Source: Burkholderiales bacterium
GTDB taxonomy: Bacteria; Pseudomonadota; Gammaproteobacteria; Burkholderiales; SG8-39
Assembly: GCA_023383795.1 (NCBI GenBank)
Contig: JAHDYJ010000040.1
Location: 1 to 32,924, forward strand
Length of the DNA stretch: 32,924 bases
Reading direction: 5' to 3'
Below the pieces are notes generated by a model. That model searched no databases, had not been told where the DNA came from, and saw nothing but the letters and a program-made list of their open reading frames with translations. This document shows, piece by piece, positions 17,491 to 25,945 of this stretch. The position numbers and the translations under genes are program-made. Every line of letters starts with the position of its first letter. Positions within the stretch are counted from its first letter, which is position 1.

Positions 17491-18669
17491 TCACGCCGGC
17501 AGCGCGGCGTCGCAGGCGGCCCGGTAGTGGACGTTGGCGTCGCTCTCGCGCCCGATGCGGTCGAAGAGCTGCGCGAGCTCGAGGTGCGTCGCGCGCGAGG
17601 GCAGCTGGGAGAGGCTCGCCTCGAAGTAGCTCTGCGCCTTGCCCCACAGCTCCTGATGCGCGCAAAGCCGGCCCAGGGTCGCGAGCAGCGTCGCGTCGTG
17701 CGGCCGCTCGTTCAGCCACTTCTCGGCGAGCTCGATGCGCTCGATGGTGCCCTCGCCGCGGCACTCGCCGAGGAGCCGGACGAGCTCGGGCGCCCACTCG
17801 CGGCCGAGCGCATCGGTCAGGACGCGATGCGCCTGCCGGCAGTCGCCGAGCGCGAGGAACTGGCGCGCCGCCACCGCGGCGACGCGCGGCTCGCGCCGGT
17901 CGGCGGTCGCGACCTCGTTCCAGAACGCGCGCAGCGTCTCGAGGTCGATCGCCTTGCGCTTCAGGCACTCCACGGTCGCGGTGACGCGCTGGGACTCTGC
18001 CGCCGCCGCGGTGAGCGCGCCGCGCTTCTCGAGCTGCCGCGTGATCCGCAGCACCTCTTCCCAGTTCTGCAGCCCGCGCTCGGCGCGCAGCAGGAGCCGC
18101 AGCGTCGCGACCTGCTTCGGCCCGCTCGCGTAGAGCTCGCGCAGGAGCTCGCGCGCCTCCTCGAAGCGGCGCTCGTCGAGCAGCAGCTCGGCGCGGGTCG
18201 CGAGGCGCGCTTCGCGCGAGTCGCCGCGCGCGCTCTCGGCGCGCGCGAACCACCGGTCGCGCTCGTCGGACTCGTTCATCAGGTGCGCCGCGCGCGCGGC
18301 CGTCAGCGCGGCGAGCCCCGGCGCCTCCTCGAGCTCGTAGGCCCGGCGGCCGAGCTTGCGCGCCTTGCTGTAGCGGCCCTCGGCGAGCGCCTGCATCGCC
18401 CCGCGCAGCGCCTCGCGGCCGCGACGCTCGCGGAAGCGCTTGCGGAACGCGGCGACCGCCGCGGGCGCGTGCAGCGCGTGCGACACGAGGCGCAGCAGCC
18501 AGTACAGCGCGAAGAAGCCGACGATGGCGCCGACGAGGGCGAGCGCGAGCGAGATCTCGACGCGATATGGCGGCCACACGACCACCACGTAGCCGGCGTT
18601 CTGGCGCAGGAACAGCGCGGCCGCGACCGCGACTACGGCGACGGCGATGAACCAGAAGAGCTGCCGCAT
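17491..18669 (-). CDS. hemY: HemY-like TPR membrane protein
   Basis: A 392-residue HemY of the proteobacterial type (not protoporphyrinogen oxidase). Two N-terminal transmembrane helices (about residues 4–21 and 39–64) precede the HemY_N domain and TPR-like repeats (EGRYSKARKLGRRAYELEEAPGLAALTAARAAH…, HDATLLATLGRLCAHQELWGKAQSYFEASL). Its role around heme synthesis is not settled. The ATG at 18669 fits the MRQLFWF start; an in-frame upstream extension would have to read through repeat site B. In most genomes hemX and hemY are adjacent; here 189 nt with a repeat separates them. Confidence 0.93.
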   Translation of the reverse strand: MRQLFWFIAVAVVAVAAALFLRQNAGYVVVVWPPYRVEISLALALVGAIVGFFALYWLLRLVSHALHAPAAVAAFRKRFRERRGREALRGAMQALAEGRYSKARKLGRRAYELEEAPGLAALTAARAAHLMNESDERDRWFARAESARGDSREARLATRAELLLDERRFEEARELLRELYASGPKQVATLRLLLRAERGLQNWEEVLRITRQLEKRGALTAAAAESQRVTATVECLKRKAIDLETLRAFWNEVATADRREPRVAAVAARQFLALGDCRQAHRVLTDALGREWAPELVRLLGECRGEGTIERIELAEKWLNERPHDATLLATLGRLCAHQELWGKAQSYFEASLSQLPSRATHLELAQLFDRIGRESDANVHYRAACDAALPA

Positions 18670-18715
18670 CCTCCGCCCTGGCCGCGCGCCTAGGAACCCC
18701 GCCTGCGCGCGGCAG

Positions 18716-18780
18716 GGGATACGCAACAAGGGGCTTGCCCCTCGTTCCGGTCGGGGGATCCACGAAGGGGATTCCGCCCG
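18716..18780. repeat. Palindromic intergenic repeat, site B (degenerate, reverse orientation)
   Basis: Read on the minus strand this contains GAACGAGGGGCAAGCCCC followed by TTGTTGCGTATCCCC, close to the second unit of site A, and a second decayed unit (GGAATCCCCTTCGTGGATCCCC). It is within the 189-bp hemX–hemY spacer and runs opposite to sites A and C. The rest of the spacer, up to 18858, shows nothing recognisable. Confidence 0.65.
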
Positions 18781-18858
18781 TGTCCGTGCGACCGCGGCTT
18801 TCCGTGCATGCTCTTTGCCTCGATCGAAGGCTCCGCCCGAAGCATTCCAGATGCCTCG

Positions 18859-20016
18859 CTAACGGCTTTCGCGCGACTGGCGCAGGCGGCGCGCCGCGCC
18901 CAGGCTCTCGGCGAGGCTCGGCAGCTCGACCTTCAACGCGGCCGCGTCGAGCTGCGCGAGCGCGGCCTGCGCCTCCGCGACCGCCTTCTCGCGCGGATCG
19001 AAGTACCCGGTCAGGAGCTCCAGCGCCTGCTTCACGTCGCTGCGGAAGGTGGCCTCGTTGCCCTGGATCAGCGCGACCCGGGCGTGCAGCAGCCGCAGCT
19101 TAAGGTTCTCGCGCAGGAAATAGGCGTGCTCCGGCGCGAGCAGCCGCGGATCGGAGGCATCGACTCGTTCCACGCGCACCAGCGACTTGAGCTCGCTCCA
19201 GGCGGCGATCGCCCAGCGCTCCCACCAGCGGGCGGCGTCGGGCGCCGCGGGCGCCCGCGCGGCCGCGGGCCGCTCCTCGCTGCGCAGCGCGAGCGTCTCC
19301 ACCTCCTCGATCAGCCGGTCGATGCGCAGCGTGAGCGCGCCGATGTCGACGCTCGGCGCGCTCTTCAGCCGCTCGATGTCGGCGGCCACCGCGGCGCGCA
19401 GCGGCGCCAGCTCGGGGCGGTCGGCGCGCGCGAGCCGCGCGTCGAGCGTCTGCAGCGCGGCGAGCGCTGCGGACACGTTGCGCGCGAGCTGCAGCTGCTG
19501 CGAGGCGATCTGCAGCGTCTGCTCGGCCTCGCCGAGGAGCCAGTCGTCGCGGCCGCGCGCGAGCTCCTGGTACATCGCGTCGAGCGCCGCCTCGCGGCCG
19601 CTCGTCTCGGCGAGACGCGTCTCGGCCGCGCCCACGCGCGCCTGCAGCTCGCGCAGCGCCGCCCGCATCTCCTTCACCGCGGCCGCCGATTCCCGCGCCT
19701 CGGCGCTCGCCTCGCCCGCGCGCGAGGCGGCGTCGTCGCGCAGGCTCGCGATCCGCGCGCGGGCGTCGTACCACTCGAACCCGAGCGCGCCGGCGAGCAC
19801 GATGACCGCGAGCCACAGGATCACGAGGCCGCCCCGCCCCGATCCGCCGCGCGCGGCGGGCGCGGTCCCTTCGCGCGCGGCGGCAGCGGCCGGCTCGGGG
19901 TCGCGCTGCGGCTCGTCCCGCGCCGGCCCGGGCGCGTCCGCAGGTGCAGGGGTGGCGGGGGGCGGTGCGCCATCGCCTTCGGCTGCAGGCTCGGCGGGCT
20001 TGTTCGGATCGGTCAT
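18859..20016 (-). CDS. hemX: HemX-family membrane protein
   Basis: A 385-residue HemX. The first ~60 residues are Pro/Ala-rich and disordered, then one transmembrane helix (about 64–80), then a long coiled coil (RIASLRDDAASRAGEASAEARESAAAVKEMRAALRELQ…) and the helical domain with DDWLLGEAEQTLQIASQQLQLARN, WWERWAIAAW and LRENLKLRLLHARVALIQGNE, all family hallmarks. Often annotated as uroporphyrin-III methyltransferase, but no SAM motif is present. It follows hemD by 60 nt and probably shares its transcript. Confidence 0.93.
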   Translation of the reverse strand: MTDPNKPAEPAAEGDGAPPPATPAPADAPGPARDEPQRDPEPAAAAAREGTAPAARGGSGRGGLVILWLAVIVLAGALGFEWYDARARIASLRDDAASRAGEASAEARESAAAVKEMRAALRELQARVGAAETRLAETSGREAALDAMYQELARGRDDWLLGEAEQTLQIASQQLQLARNVSAALAALQTLDARLARADRPELAPLRAAVAADIERLKSAPSVDIGALTLRIDRLIEEVETLALRSEERPAAARAPAAPDAARWWERWAIAAWSELKSLVRVERVDASDPRLLAPEHAYFLRENLKLRLLHARVALIQGNEATFRSDVKQALELLTGYFDPREKAVAEAQAALAQLDAAALKVELPSLAESLGAARRLRQSRESR

Positions 20017-20076
20017 CGATGCGGGGGCGTGGGCACGGGGGGCGTGAACAAAGGGAGCGCAAGTAGAGGCGGGCGA

Positions 20077-20856
20077 TCAGGAGCGACGTTGCACTTTACC
20101 AAAAAACGCTTCCAGCCCCGCGATCAGCCCCGCGTCGCCCGGACCGGTCTCGACGACCTGCGCGAGCCCGAGCGCGCGGGCGGCCGCCGCGATGCGCTCG
20201 TGCGGACAGAAGACCGGCGTGCGCCGCAGCCACTGCTGGCCGAGCTTGCCGACCATGTCGTACAGGTTGTGCAGCCCCTCGCTCGAAGTGACCGTGATCG
20301 CGTCGAGCTCGCCGCGCGCCCACAGGCGCAGGAGCGGCGCGACGTCCGCTTCCGGCCGCACGCGCCGGTAGCACTCGGCGTACTCGACCGTCGCCCCGCG
20401 CGCGCGCAGCGTGTCGCCGAGCAGTTCGCGGCCGCCGTCGCCGCGGAAGATCACCACGCGCTTGCCGGCGACGTCGACGAGCGGCGCGAGCTCGAGCAGC
20501 GTCTCGCTGTCGAAGCGCCCGGTCGGCGCGATGATCTCGGTGAACCCGAAGCGGCGCAGCGCCTTTTCGCTGCCCTTGCCGATCGTCGCGACGCGCGTGC
20601 GCGCCGGCCAGGCACGGCGCGACTGCACGAGGTTCATCGCCTTGTCGACGGCGTTCGCGCTGATGAAGACGGCGAGATCGAACGCGTCCAGCCGTTCGGC
20701 GAGCTCGTGGATCGGGCGCACGTCGGGGAGGTCGCGGATCTCGATCACCGGGAACACGATCGGCTCGCCGCCCGCGGTGCGGACGAGCCCGGCCAGCGAC
20801 TCGGTCTGGCCCGCAGGCCGCGTCACGACGATCCGGTGCCCGGCGAGCGCGCCCAC
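20077..20856 (-). CDS. hemD: Uroporphyrinogen-III synthase
   Basis: A 259-residue HemD, which closes and inverts hydroxymethylbilane to uroporphyrinogen III. Family blocks seen: IVVTRPAGQTESLAGLV and FPVIEIRDLPD near the N-terminus, FISANAVDKAM, VATIGKGSEKALRRFG, GKRVVIFRGDGGRELLGDTLRARGATV and AITVTSSEGLHNLYDMVG. The start is a GTG at 20856, 7 nt after the hemC stop, so the two are a tight pair. Confidence 0.95.
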   Translation of the reverse strand: MGALAGHRIVVTRPAGQTESLAGLVRTAGGEPIVFPVIEIRDLPDVRPIHELAERLDAFDLAVFISANAVDKAMNLVQSRRAWPARTRVATIGKGSEKALRRFGFTEIIAPTGRFDSETLLELAPLVDVAGKRVVIFRGDGGRELLGDTLRARGATVEYAECYRRVRPEADVAPLLRLWARGELDAITVTSSEGLHNLYDMVGKLGQQWLRRTPVFCPHERIAAAARALGLAQVVETGPGDAGLIAGLEAFFGKVQRRS

Positions 20857-20863
20857 GGCGCCA

Positions 20864-21787
20864 TCAGCCTTCCAGCGCGGCGAGGATCTCGTCCGCGCCC
20901 CGCCGGCGCAGCTCGGCGGCGAGCCGCACCCCCGCGTCCTCGGCGTCGTCCGCGGCGCCGCGCGTCTCGGCGCGCGCGATGCGCCTGCCGTCTGGCGTCG
21001 CGACGAGCCCGCGCAGCCAGAGACCGTCGCCGTCGATCACGGCGTGCGCCGCGAGCGGCACCTGGCAGCTGCCGCCCAGCGCGCGGCTCACCGCCCGCTC
21101 GGCGCGCACGCACGCCGCGGTCCGCGCATCGTCGAGCGGAGCGAGCAGCGCGGCGACGTCCGTCCGATCGGCGCGGCACTCGATCGCGAGCGCGCCCTGC
21201 CCGGCCGCGGGCAGGCTCTCCTCGGGCGCGAGCGCGGCCCGGATGCGCCCGGCGAGGCCGAGGCGCTTCAGCCCCGCGACCGCGAGCACCATCGCCTGGT
21301 ACTCGCCGCGGTCGAGCTTCGCGAGCCGGGTGTCGAGGTTGCCGCGCAGCGGCCGGACGTCGAGCGCCGGGAAGCGGCTGCGGAGCTGCGCCTCGCGCCG
21401 CAGGCTCGACGTGCCGACCACCGCGCCGGCCGGCAGGTCCTCCAGCCGCGCGAAGTCGTTCGACACGAAGGCGTCGCGCGGATCCTCGCGCGGCAGGACG
21501 GCGGCGAGGCGGAACCCTGCGGCGAGCTCCATCGGCACGTCCTTCGCCGAGTGCACCGCGATCTGGGCGCGGCCCTCGGCGAGCGCGACCTCGAGCTCCT
21601 TCACGAACAGGCCCTTGCCGCCGATCTTGGCGAGCGTCACTTCGAGGATGCGGTCCCCCTGGGTGGTCATGCCGAGGATCTCGACGCGCATCGCCGGATA
21701 CAATGCCGCCAGCGCGTCGCGCACGTGCTCGGCCTGCCACAGGGCGAGGCGGCTCTCGCGCGATGCGATGACGAGGCTGGAGATCAC
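20864..21787 (-). CDS. hemC: Porphobilinogen deaminase (hydroxymethylbilane synthase)
   Basis: A 307-residue HemC that polymerises four porphobilinogens on a dipyrromethane cofactor. With a GTG start at 21787 the cofactor cysteine in [12 protein letters not shown] is Cys241 and the catalytic aspartate in HSAKDVP is Asp83, each one off the E. coli numbers (242, 84), which supports this start. Other blocks: [44 protein letters not shown] and LRGNLDTRL. An in-frame ATG at 21880 would add 31 Pro/Arg-rich residues and would overlap the start codon of the divergent thioredoxin-fold gene; I consider it less likely. Confidence 0.94.
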   Translation of the reverse strand: MISSLVIASRESRLALWQAEHVRDALAALYPAMRVEILGMTTQGDRILEVTLAKIGGKGLFVKELEVALAEGRAQIAVHSAKDVPMELAAGFRLAAVLPREDPRDAFVSNDFARLEDLPAGAVVGTSSLRREAQLRSRFPALDVRPLRGNLDTRLAKLDRGEYQAMVLAVAGLKRLGLAGRIRAALAPEESLPAAGQGALAIECRADRTDVAALLAPLDDARTAACVRAERAVSRALGGSCQVPLAAHAVIDGDGLWLRGLVATPDGRRIARAETRGAADDAEDAGVRLAAELRRRGADEILAALEG

Positions 21788-21878
21788 GGGAGGGCGCGTG
21801 GAAGGATCGGTGCGGGGCGCGATCGCGGGGTCCGGTGCGGCCGGGGCGCGCGAGCGAGGCCGCGGGCTCGCGTGGCGC

Positions 21879-22415
21879 ATGGTCGCGCTCTCGCGTGCGG
21901 CGATTCTAGCATGCGCGCTCGGAGCGGCCGCGCCTGCGGCGGCCGCCGAAGGCGCGGCGCGCGCGGGCGTTCCGCAGGCGCGCGATTTCGCCGCCGACGG
22001 ACGCGATGCGCGCGCCTCCGGGCGGGTGATCGTGGTGCTGTTCGGCTCGGCCGGATGCCCGTGGTGCCAGCGCGTGCGCGAGGAGTTCCTGCAGCCGATG
22101 CTCGCCGGCGCGGACGGCCGGCGGCGCGTCATCGTGCGCGAGATCGACGTCGACGCGCACGCCGCGCTCGCCGATTTCGGCGCCGCGGCGACGACCCATG
22201 CGCGCTTCGCGGCGGCGCATCGCGTGCGCTTCGTCCCGACGCTCGCGTTCCTCGGGCCGGACGGCGCGGCGCTCGCCGAGCCGCTGGTCGGGTTCCGCAC
22301 CGCCGACTACTTCGGCTATTACCTCGACGCTCGCATCGACGCCGCGCTGGCGAAGCTGCGCGCGCGCCCCGCGCACCAGAAGCTATCTCAAAGTCGCGGC
22401 CGTGCTTCTTCCTGA
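21879..22415 (+). CDS. Exported thioredoxin-fold protein; C-terminus supplied by a repeat element
   Basis: A 178-residue protein with an N-terminal signal peptide (about residues 1–23), then a thioredoxin fold: [20 protein letters not shown] with the redox pair Cys60-Pro-Trp-Cys63, a cis-Pro loop at [14 protein letters not shown], and [13 protein letters not shown]. This resembles SoxW/DsbD-gamma-like periplasmic thioredoxins. Codons 167–178 and the stop lie within the inverted-repeat element that begins at 22378, so the native 3' end was probably replaced. The ATG at 21879 lies on the strand opposite the alternative hemC start. It interrupts the otherwise conserved algR–hemC order. Confidence 0.82.
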   Translation: MVALSRAAILACALGAAAPAAAAEGAARAGVPQARDFAADGRDARASGRVIVVLFGSAGCPWCQRVREEFLQPMLAGADGRRRVIVREIDVDAHAALADFGAAATTHARFAAAHRVRFVPTLAFLGPDGAALAEPLVGFRTADYFGYYLDARIDAALAKLRARPAHQKLSQSRGRASS

Positions 22416-22567
22416 ACCGAGGTCGTACGAACAAGGGGCAGATTGCCCCTTGTTGTATATCCCCGAACGAACAAGGGGCCCGAGGGAAGGGTTGGGACCC
22501 TTCCCTTCCCAACCGCCCTTGTAGATCCCCTCTCTCGCGAACGCATTCGCATTTTGAGATAGGTTCT
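22378..22567. mobile_element. MITE-like element with 17-nt terminal inverted repeats (repeat site C)
   Basis: The ends 22378–22394 and 22551–22567 match as inverted repeats at 15 of 17 bases (AGAASCTATCTCAAART, where S and R mark the differences). Inside are two units of the repeat also found at sites A and B, including an 11-bp perfect stem (22430–22440 with 22444–22454, 3-nt loop) and a second arm region with GGGAAGGGT–TGGG–ACCCTTCCC (from about 22484). It encodes no protein of its own. No clear target-site duplication is seen. It lies at the convergent ends of the thioredoxin-fold gene and algR. Confidence 0.65.
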
Positions 22568-22664
22568 AGGTTCCCGCCTCTCCGATGAGGGGTGGCCGCG
22601 ACAGCGGCGGGCTGGTGCCGGCGCGTCAGGGCGTGCGGCGGCTGCAACCACCCCCGCTCTGCGG

Positions 22665-22695
22665 CCTCTCCCCTCCTTGAGGAGGAGGGGAGAGG
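22665..22695. repeat. 12-bp perfect hairpin beyond the algR stop
   Basis: CCTCTCCCCTCC (22665–22676) pairs perfectly with 22684–22695 across a 7-nt loop, starting 2 nt past the algR stop on the minus strand. There is no T-run, so it could be a 3'-end stabiliser, a Rho-independent terminator of weak type, or a dispersed repeat. The interval 22568–22664 shows nothing else. Confidence 0.5.
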
Positions 22696-22697
22696 CG

Positions 22698-23459
22698 TCA
22701 GGATCTCAGCAGCGCCTTCACCGACGGCCACTGCCGGCGGCTGACCGGCAGCTTCTCCGCGATGCCGTCGAGCACGACGGCCCAGCCGGCGCCCTCGCCG
22801 TCCTCGTCGGTGATCCGCTCCACCCCGCGCAGCGCGCGACGCGCGACCAGGCACGAGCGGTGCACGCGCACGAACGTCTCGCCGAACTCCTGCTCGAGCG
22901 CGGTCAGCGACTCCTCGATCAGATGCTCGCGCTCGGCGGTGCGCACCGTCACGTACTTCAGCTCGGCGCGCAGGTACAGGACGTCGGCGACCGACACCAG
23001 CGTGATCCGCCCGCGCTCGGCGACCGAGAGATAGCGCCGCGGCGCGCTGGCGGCCCGCTCGAGCGCCTCGCGCTTCACCGCGCCGCCCGCCGCGGCCTTG
23101 GCCAGCGCGCCGGCGAGCCGCGCCGCGCGCACCGGCTTCAGCAGGTAGTCGAGCGCATTCACCTCGAACGCCTCCAGCGCGTACTGGTCGTGCGCGGTGA
23201 CGAAGACCACGGCCGGCGGCTGCTCGAGCCCGGCGAGGTGGCGGGCGAACTCCATCCCGCTCATCTGCGGCATCTGCACGTCGACCAGCGCGACGTCGGC
23301 CGGGCGCGACGCGAGGCGGACCAGCCCCTCGTGCCCGCTCGCCGCCTCGCCGACCACCACGTTCGGCAACTCGGCCTGCAGGTCTGCGAGCAGCTCGCGC
23401 ATGCGGTTGCGCGCCGGCGCCTCGTCGTCGACGAGAAAGACGCGCAGCGGCGCGCTCAT
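22698..23459 (-). CDS. algR: LytTR-type response regulator, AlgR homologue
   Basis: A 253-residue regulator. The receiver domain (about 5–120) has the acidic pair Asp11/Asp12, the phospho-acceptor Asp60 in ALVDVQMPQMSG, Thr in FVTAHDQYALEAF and Lys in YLLKPV. The LytTR DNA-binding domain (about 143–250) includes YLRAELKYVTVRTAEREHLIEESL and FVRVHRSCLVARRAL. Together with the neighbours argH, algZ, hemC and hemD, the order equals that of the Pseudomonas algR region, where it controls alginate, pili and virulence genes; the target genes here are unknown. It overlaps algZ by ATGA. Confidence 0.9.
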   Translation of the reverse strand: MSAPLRVFLVDDEAPARNRMRELLADLQAELPNVVVGEAASGHEGLVRLASRPADVALVDVQMPQMSGMEFARHLAGLEQPPAVVFVTAHDQYALEAFEVNALDYLLKPVRAARLAGALAKAAAGGAVKREALERAASAPRRYLSVAERGRITLVSVADVLYLRAELKYVTVRTAEREHLIEESLTALEQEFGETFVRVHRSCLVARRALRGVERITDEDGEGAGWAVVLDGIAEKLPVSRRQWPSVKALLRS

Positions 23460-24463
23460 GCCGCCCTCCGGTAGGGCATCTGCATCGCGATCTCGTAGTT
23501 CGACCCGACGACCCCGCTCTCCATGCGCGCCTCCGCGTCGAAGTGCAGCTGCAGCCGCTCGCGGATGTTGGCGAGCGCCATGCGGTTGCCCTGACGGTGC
23601 TGGTGCTCGGGATGGTACGGGTTCGTGAGCCGGATGCGCACGCGGTCGTGGTCCTGGCGGATCGCGATCTCGATCGTCCCCGGACCGAGCCCCGGCTCGA
23701 TGCCGTGGTAGACCGCGTTCTCGACGAGCGGCTGCAGCAGGAGCGGCGGCACAAGCGCGTCGAGCGGCGCCTCGTCGAGGCGCCAGTCGACGACCAGCCG
23801 CGGCCCGAGGCGCAGCTGCTCGAGGTTCAGGTACTGCCGCGTGAGCTCGATCTCGCGCTTGAGCGTGGTGAGCGTCCGCGTGTCGGCGAGCAGCATGCGG
23901 TAGAGCTCGGCCAGGTCCTCGATCGCGGTCTCGGCGCGCCGGGTGTCGGTCCGGATCAGCGACAGCACCGCGTTCAGCGAGTTGAACAGGAAATGCGGCC
24001 GGATGCGCGCCTGCAGCGCCTGCAGCCGCGCTTCGGCGAGCGCCGGCGAGAAGGCCCGGTTGCGCAGGTGGAAATAGGCGACCAGGAACCCGGTGACGAG
24101 CGTCGCGGACGCGGCGGTCCGCACGAGGCCCGCAGGCGTCGCGTCGCCCGCCGGCTGCAGCAGATAGGCCGCGGCGGTGAGCAGGAGCACCATGCCGATC
24201 ACCGCGGCGACCGCGCTCGGGTACGGCAGCCGTGCGAGGCCGGCGTTCGCCACGTAGAGCGCGAGCAGGCTGGTGATCAGGATCGGCTCGAGCAGGAGCG
24301 CGATCTCGAGGAACGCCCCGACGAGCTGCGTAAAATCGCTCGCCCGGACGGCGGCGGCGACGAAGCCGAGGACGTTCACGATCACCAGGATCCGGGCGAC
24401 GACGCCGAGGTTGCGGAAATCCGGGAGCGCGTCGGGGGTCGCGTCTTGGCTTAAACTCCGCAC
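23456..24463 (-). CDS. algZ: LytS/AlgZ-type sensor histidine kinase
   Basis: A 335-residue kinase of the His_kinase (PF06580) family. Four hydrophobic segments (about residues 20–38, 47–70, 82–102 and 113–133) form the membrane part. The phospho-acceptor is His157 in ARIRPHFLFNSLNAVLSLIR. The ATPase domain has LLLQPLVENAVYHGIEPG (N box) and NRMALANIRERL. No periplasmic sensor domain is visible. The likely start is the GTG at 24463, the only usable start upstream of the first helix. It is divergent from argH across 84 nt and coupled to algR downstream. Confidence 0.88.
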   Translation of the reverse strand: MRSLSQDATPDALPDFRNLGVVARILVIVNVLGFVAAAVRASDFTQLVGAFLEIALLLEPILITSLLALYVANAGLARLPYPSAVAAVIGMVLLLTAAAYLLQPAGDATPAGLVRTAASATLVTGFLVAYFHLRNRAFSPALAEARLQALQARIRPHFLFNSLNAVLSLIRTDTRRAETAIEDLAELYRMLLADTRTLTTLKREIELTRQYLNLEQLRLGPRLVVDWRLDEAPLDALVPPLLLQPLVENAVYHGIEPGLGPGTIEIAIRQDHDRVRIRLTNPYHPEHQHRQGNRMALANIRERLQLHFDAEARMESGVVGSNYEIAMQMPYRRAA

Positions 24464-24547
24464 CGTGGTCGTGGGCTTCGGGTCTTTGGTATAAGATGCT
24501 GATTTTGCGCCTATTCTCGGATCGTTCGGAGAGAAAGACAAGCCGCG

Positions 24548-25945
24548 ATGGCCGCGGGTGAGGAAAAGGGTCACGGGCCGGTCTGGTCCGGGCGATTCGG
24601 CGAAGCCGTCGCCGAGCGCGTCAAGCGCTACACGGCGTCGATCGGGTTCGACCGGCGGCTCGCCGAATTCGACATCCAGGGCTCGCTCGCGCACGCTCGC
24701 ATGCTCGCCGCGACCGGCGTCCTGTCGGCGGCCGACCTCGCCGCGATCGAGCGCGGCATGGCGACGATCGGCGACGAGATCCGGTCCGGCCGGTTCGTCT
24801 GGTCGATCGACGACGAGGACGTGCACTTCGCCATCGAGCGGCGGCTGACCGCGCTCGCCGGCGACGCCGGCAGGCGGCTGCACACCGGGCGCTCGCGCAA
24901 CGACCAGGTCGCGACCGACATCCGGCTCTTCCTGCGCGCGGCGATCGACGAGATCGCCGCGCTGATCAAGGCGGTGCAGCACGCGCTCGTCGATCTCGCC
25001 GAGCGTCACGCCGCCACGGCGATGCCGGGCTTCACCCATCTGCAGGTCGCGCAGCCGGTCACCTTCGGCCATCACCTGCTGGCCTACTACGAGATGTTCG
25101 CCCGCGACCGCGCGCGCCTCGCCGACTGCCGCAAGCGAGTGAACCGGCTGCCGCTCGGGGCGGCCGCGCTCGCGGGCACCTCCTACCCGATCGACCGCGA
25201 GCGCGTGGCCCGCGACCTCGGGTTCGAGGGGCTCTGCGAGAACTCCCTGGACGCGGTCTCCGACCGGGACTTCGCGATCGAGTTCGCCGCCGCGGCCGCC
25301 CTCGTGATGACCCACGTTTCCCGGCTCTCCGAGGAGCTCGTCCTCTGGATGAGCCCCCCCTTCGCGTTCATCAGGCTGCCCGACCGGTTCTGCACCGGGT
25401 CGTCGATCATGCCCCAGAAGAAGAACCCGGACGTGCCGGAGCTCGCCCGGGGCAAGGCCGGCCGGGTGTTTGGCCACCTGGTGGGACTTCTTACCTTGAT
25501 GAAGGGGCAACCCCTCGCGTACAACAAGGACAACCAGGAGGACAAAGAGCCGCTGTTCGACACCGTGGACACCCTGGTCGACACCCTGGCCGTCTTCGCC
25601 GAGATGATCCCCGGCATCGAAGTGGACCCCGAGCGCATGCGGGCGGCGGCGGCCGAGGGCCACGCGACCGCCACCGACCTTGCCGACTACCTGGTGACCC
25701 GCGGGATGCCGTTCCGCGACGCGCACGAGGCGGTCGCCCGCGCCGTGCGCGCCGCCGAGGCGCGCGGGTGCGACCTCGCCCGGCTGCCGCTCGCCGAGCT
25801 GCAGGGCTTCGCGCGCGAGATCGGCGAGGACGTGTACGCGGTGCTCTCGATCGAGGGCTCGCTCGCCGGCCGGACGCACCGCGGCGGCACCGCGCCGGCG
25901 CAGGTGCTCGAGGCGGTGCGCCGCGCACGGGCGGAGCTCGCATGA
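24548..25945 (+). CDS. argH: Argininosuccinate lyase
   Basis: A 465-residue ArgH, which splits argininosuccinate into arginine and fumarate in the last step of arginine synthesis. Seen are [23 protein letters not shown], the [18 protein letters not shown] block, [24 protein letters not shown] and the fumarase/lyase signature [11 protein letters not shown] with the catalytic serine. A TATAAG hexamer at 24490–24495 is a possible -10, without a clear -35. The stop overlaps the start of the kinase gene by ATGA. Confidence 0.97.
   Translation: MAAGEEKGHGPVWSGRFGEAVAERVKRYTASIGFDRRLAEFDIQGSLAHARMLAATGVLSAADLAAIERGMATIGDEIRSGRFVWSIDDEDVHFAIERRLTALAGDAGRRLHTGRSRNDQVATDIRLFLRAAIDEIAALIKAVQHALVDLAERHAATAMPGFTHLQVAQPVTFGHHLLAYYEMFARDRARLADCRKRVNRLPLGAAALAGTSYPIDRERVARDLGFEGLCENSLDAVSDRDFAIEFAAAAALVMTHVSRLSEELVLWMSPPFAFIRLPDRFCTGSSIMPQKKNPDVPELARGKAGRVFGHLVGLLTLMKGQPLAYNKDNQEDKEPLFDTVDTLVDTLAVFAEMIPGIEVDPERMRAAAAEGHATATDLADYLVTRGMPFRDAHEAVARAVRAAEARGCDLARLPLAELQGFAREIGEDVYAVLSIEGSLAGRTHRGGTAPAQVLEAVRRARAELA

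Noticed and set aside
21788..21880. An ATG-initiated 31-codon N-terminal extension of hemC.
   Set aside because: The extension is Pro/Arg-rich and unlike HemC, it overlaps the divergent gene's start, and the GTG start places the cofactor cysteine at the expected position.
25498..25535. A stretch in argH (AAGGGGCAACCCCT) resembling the AAGGGG repeat core.
   Set aside because: It encodes the conserved [15 protein letters not shown] motif of ArgH, so the similarity follows from the protein.
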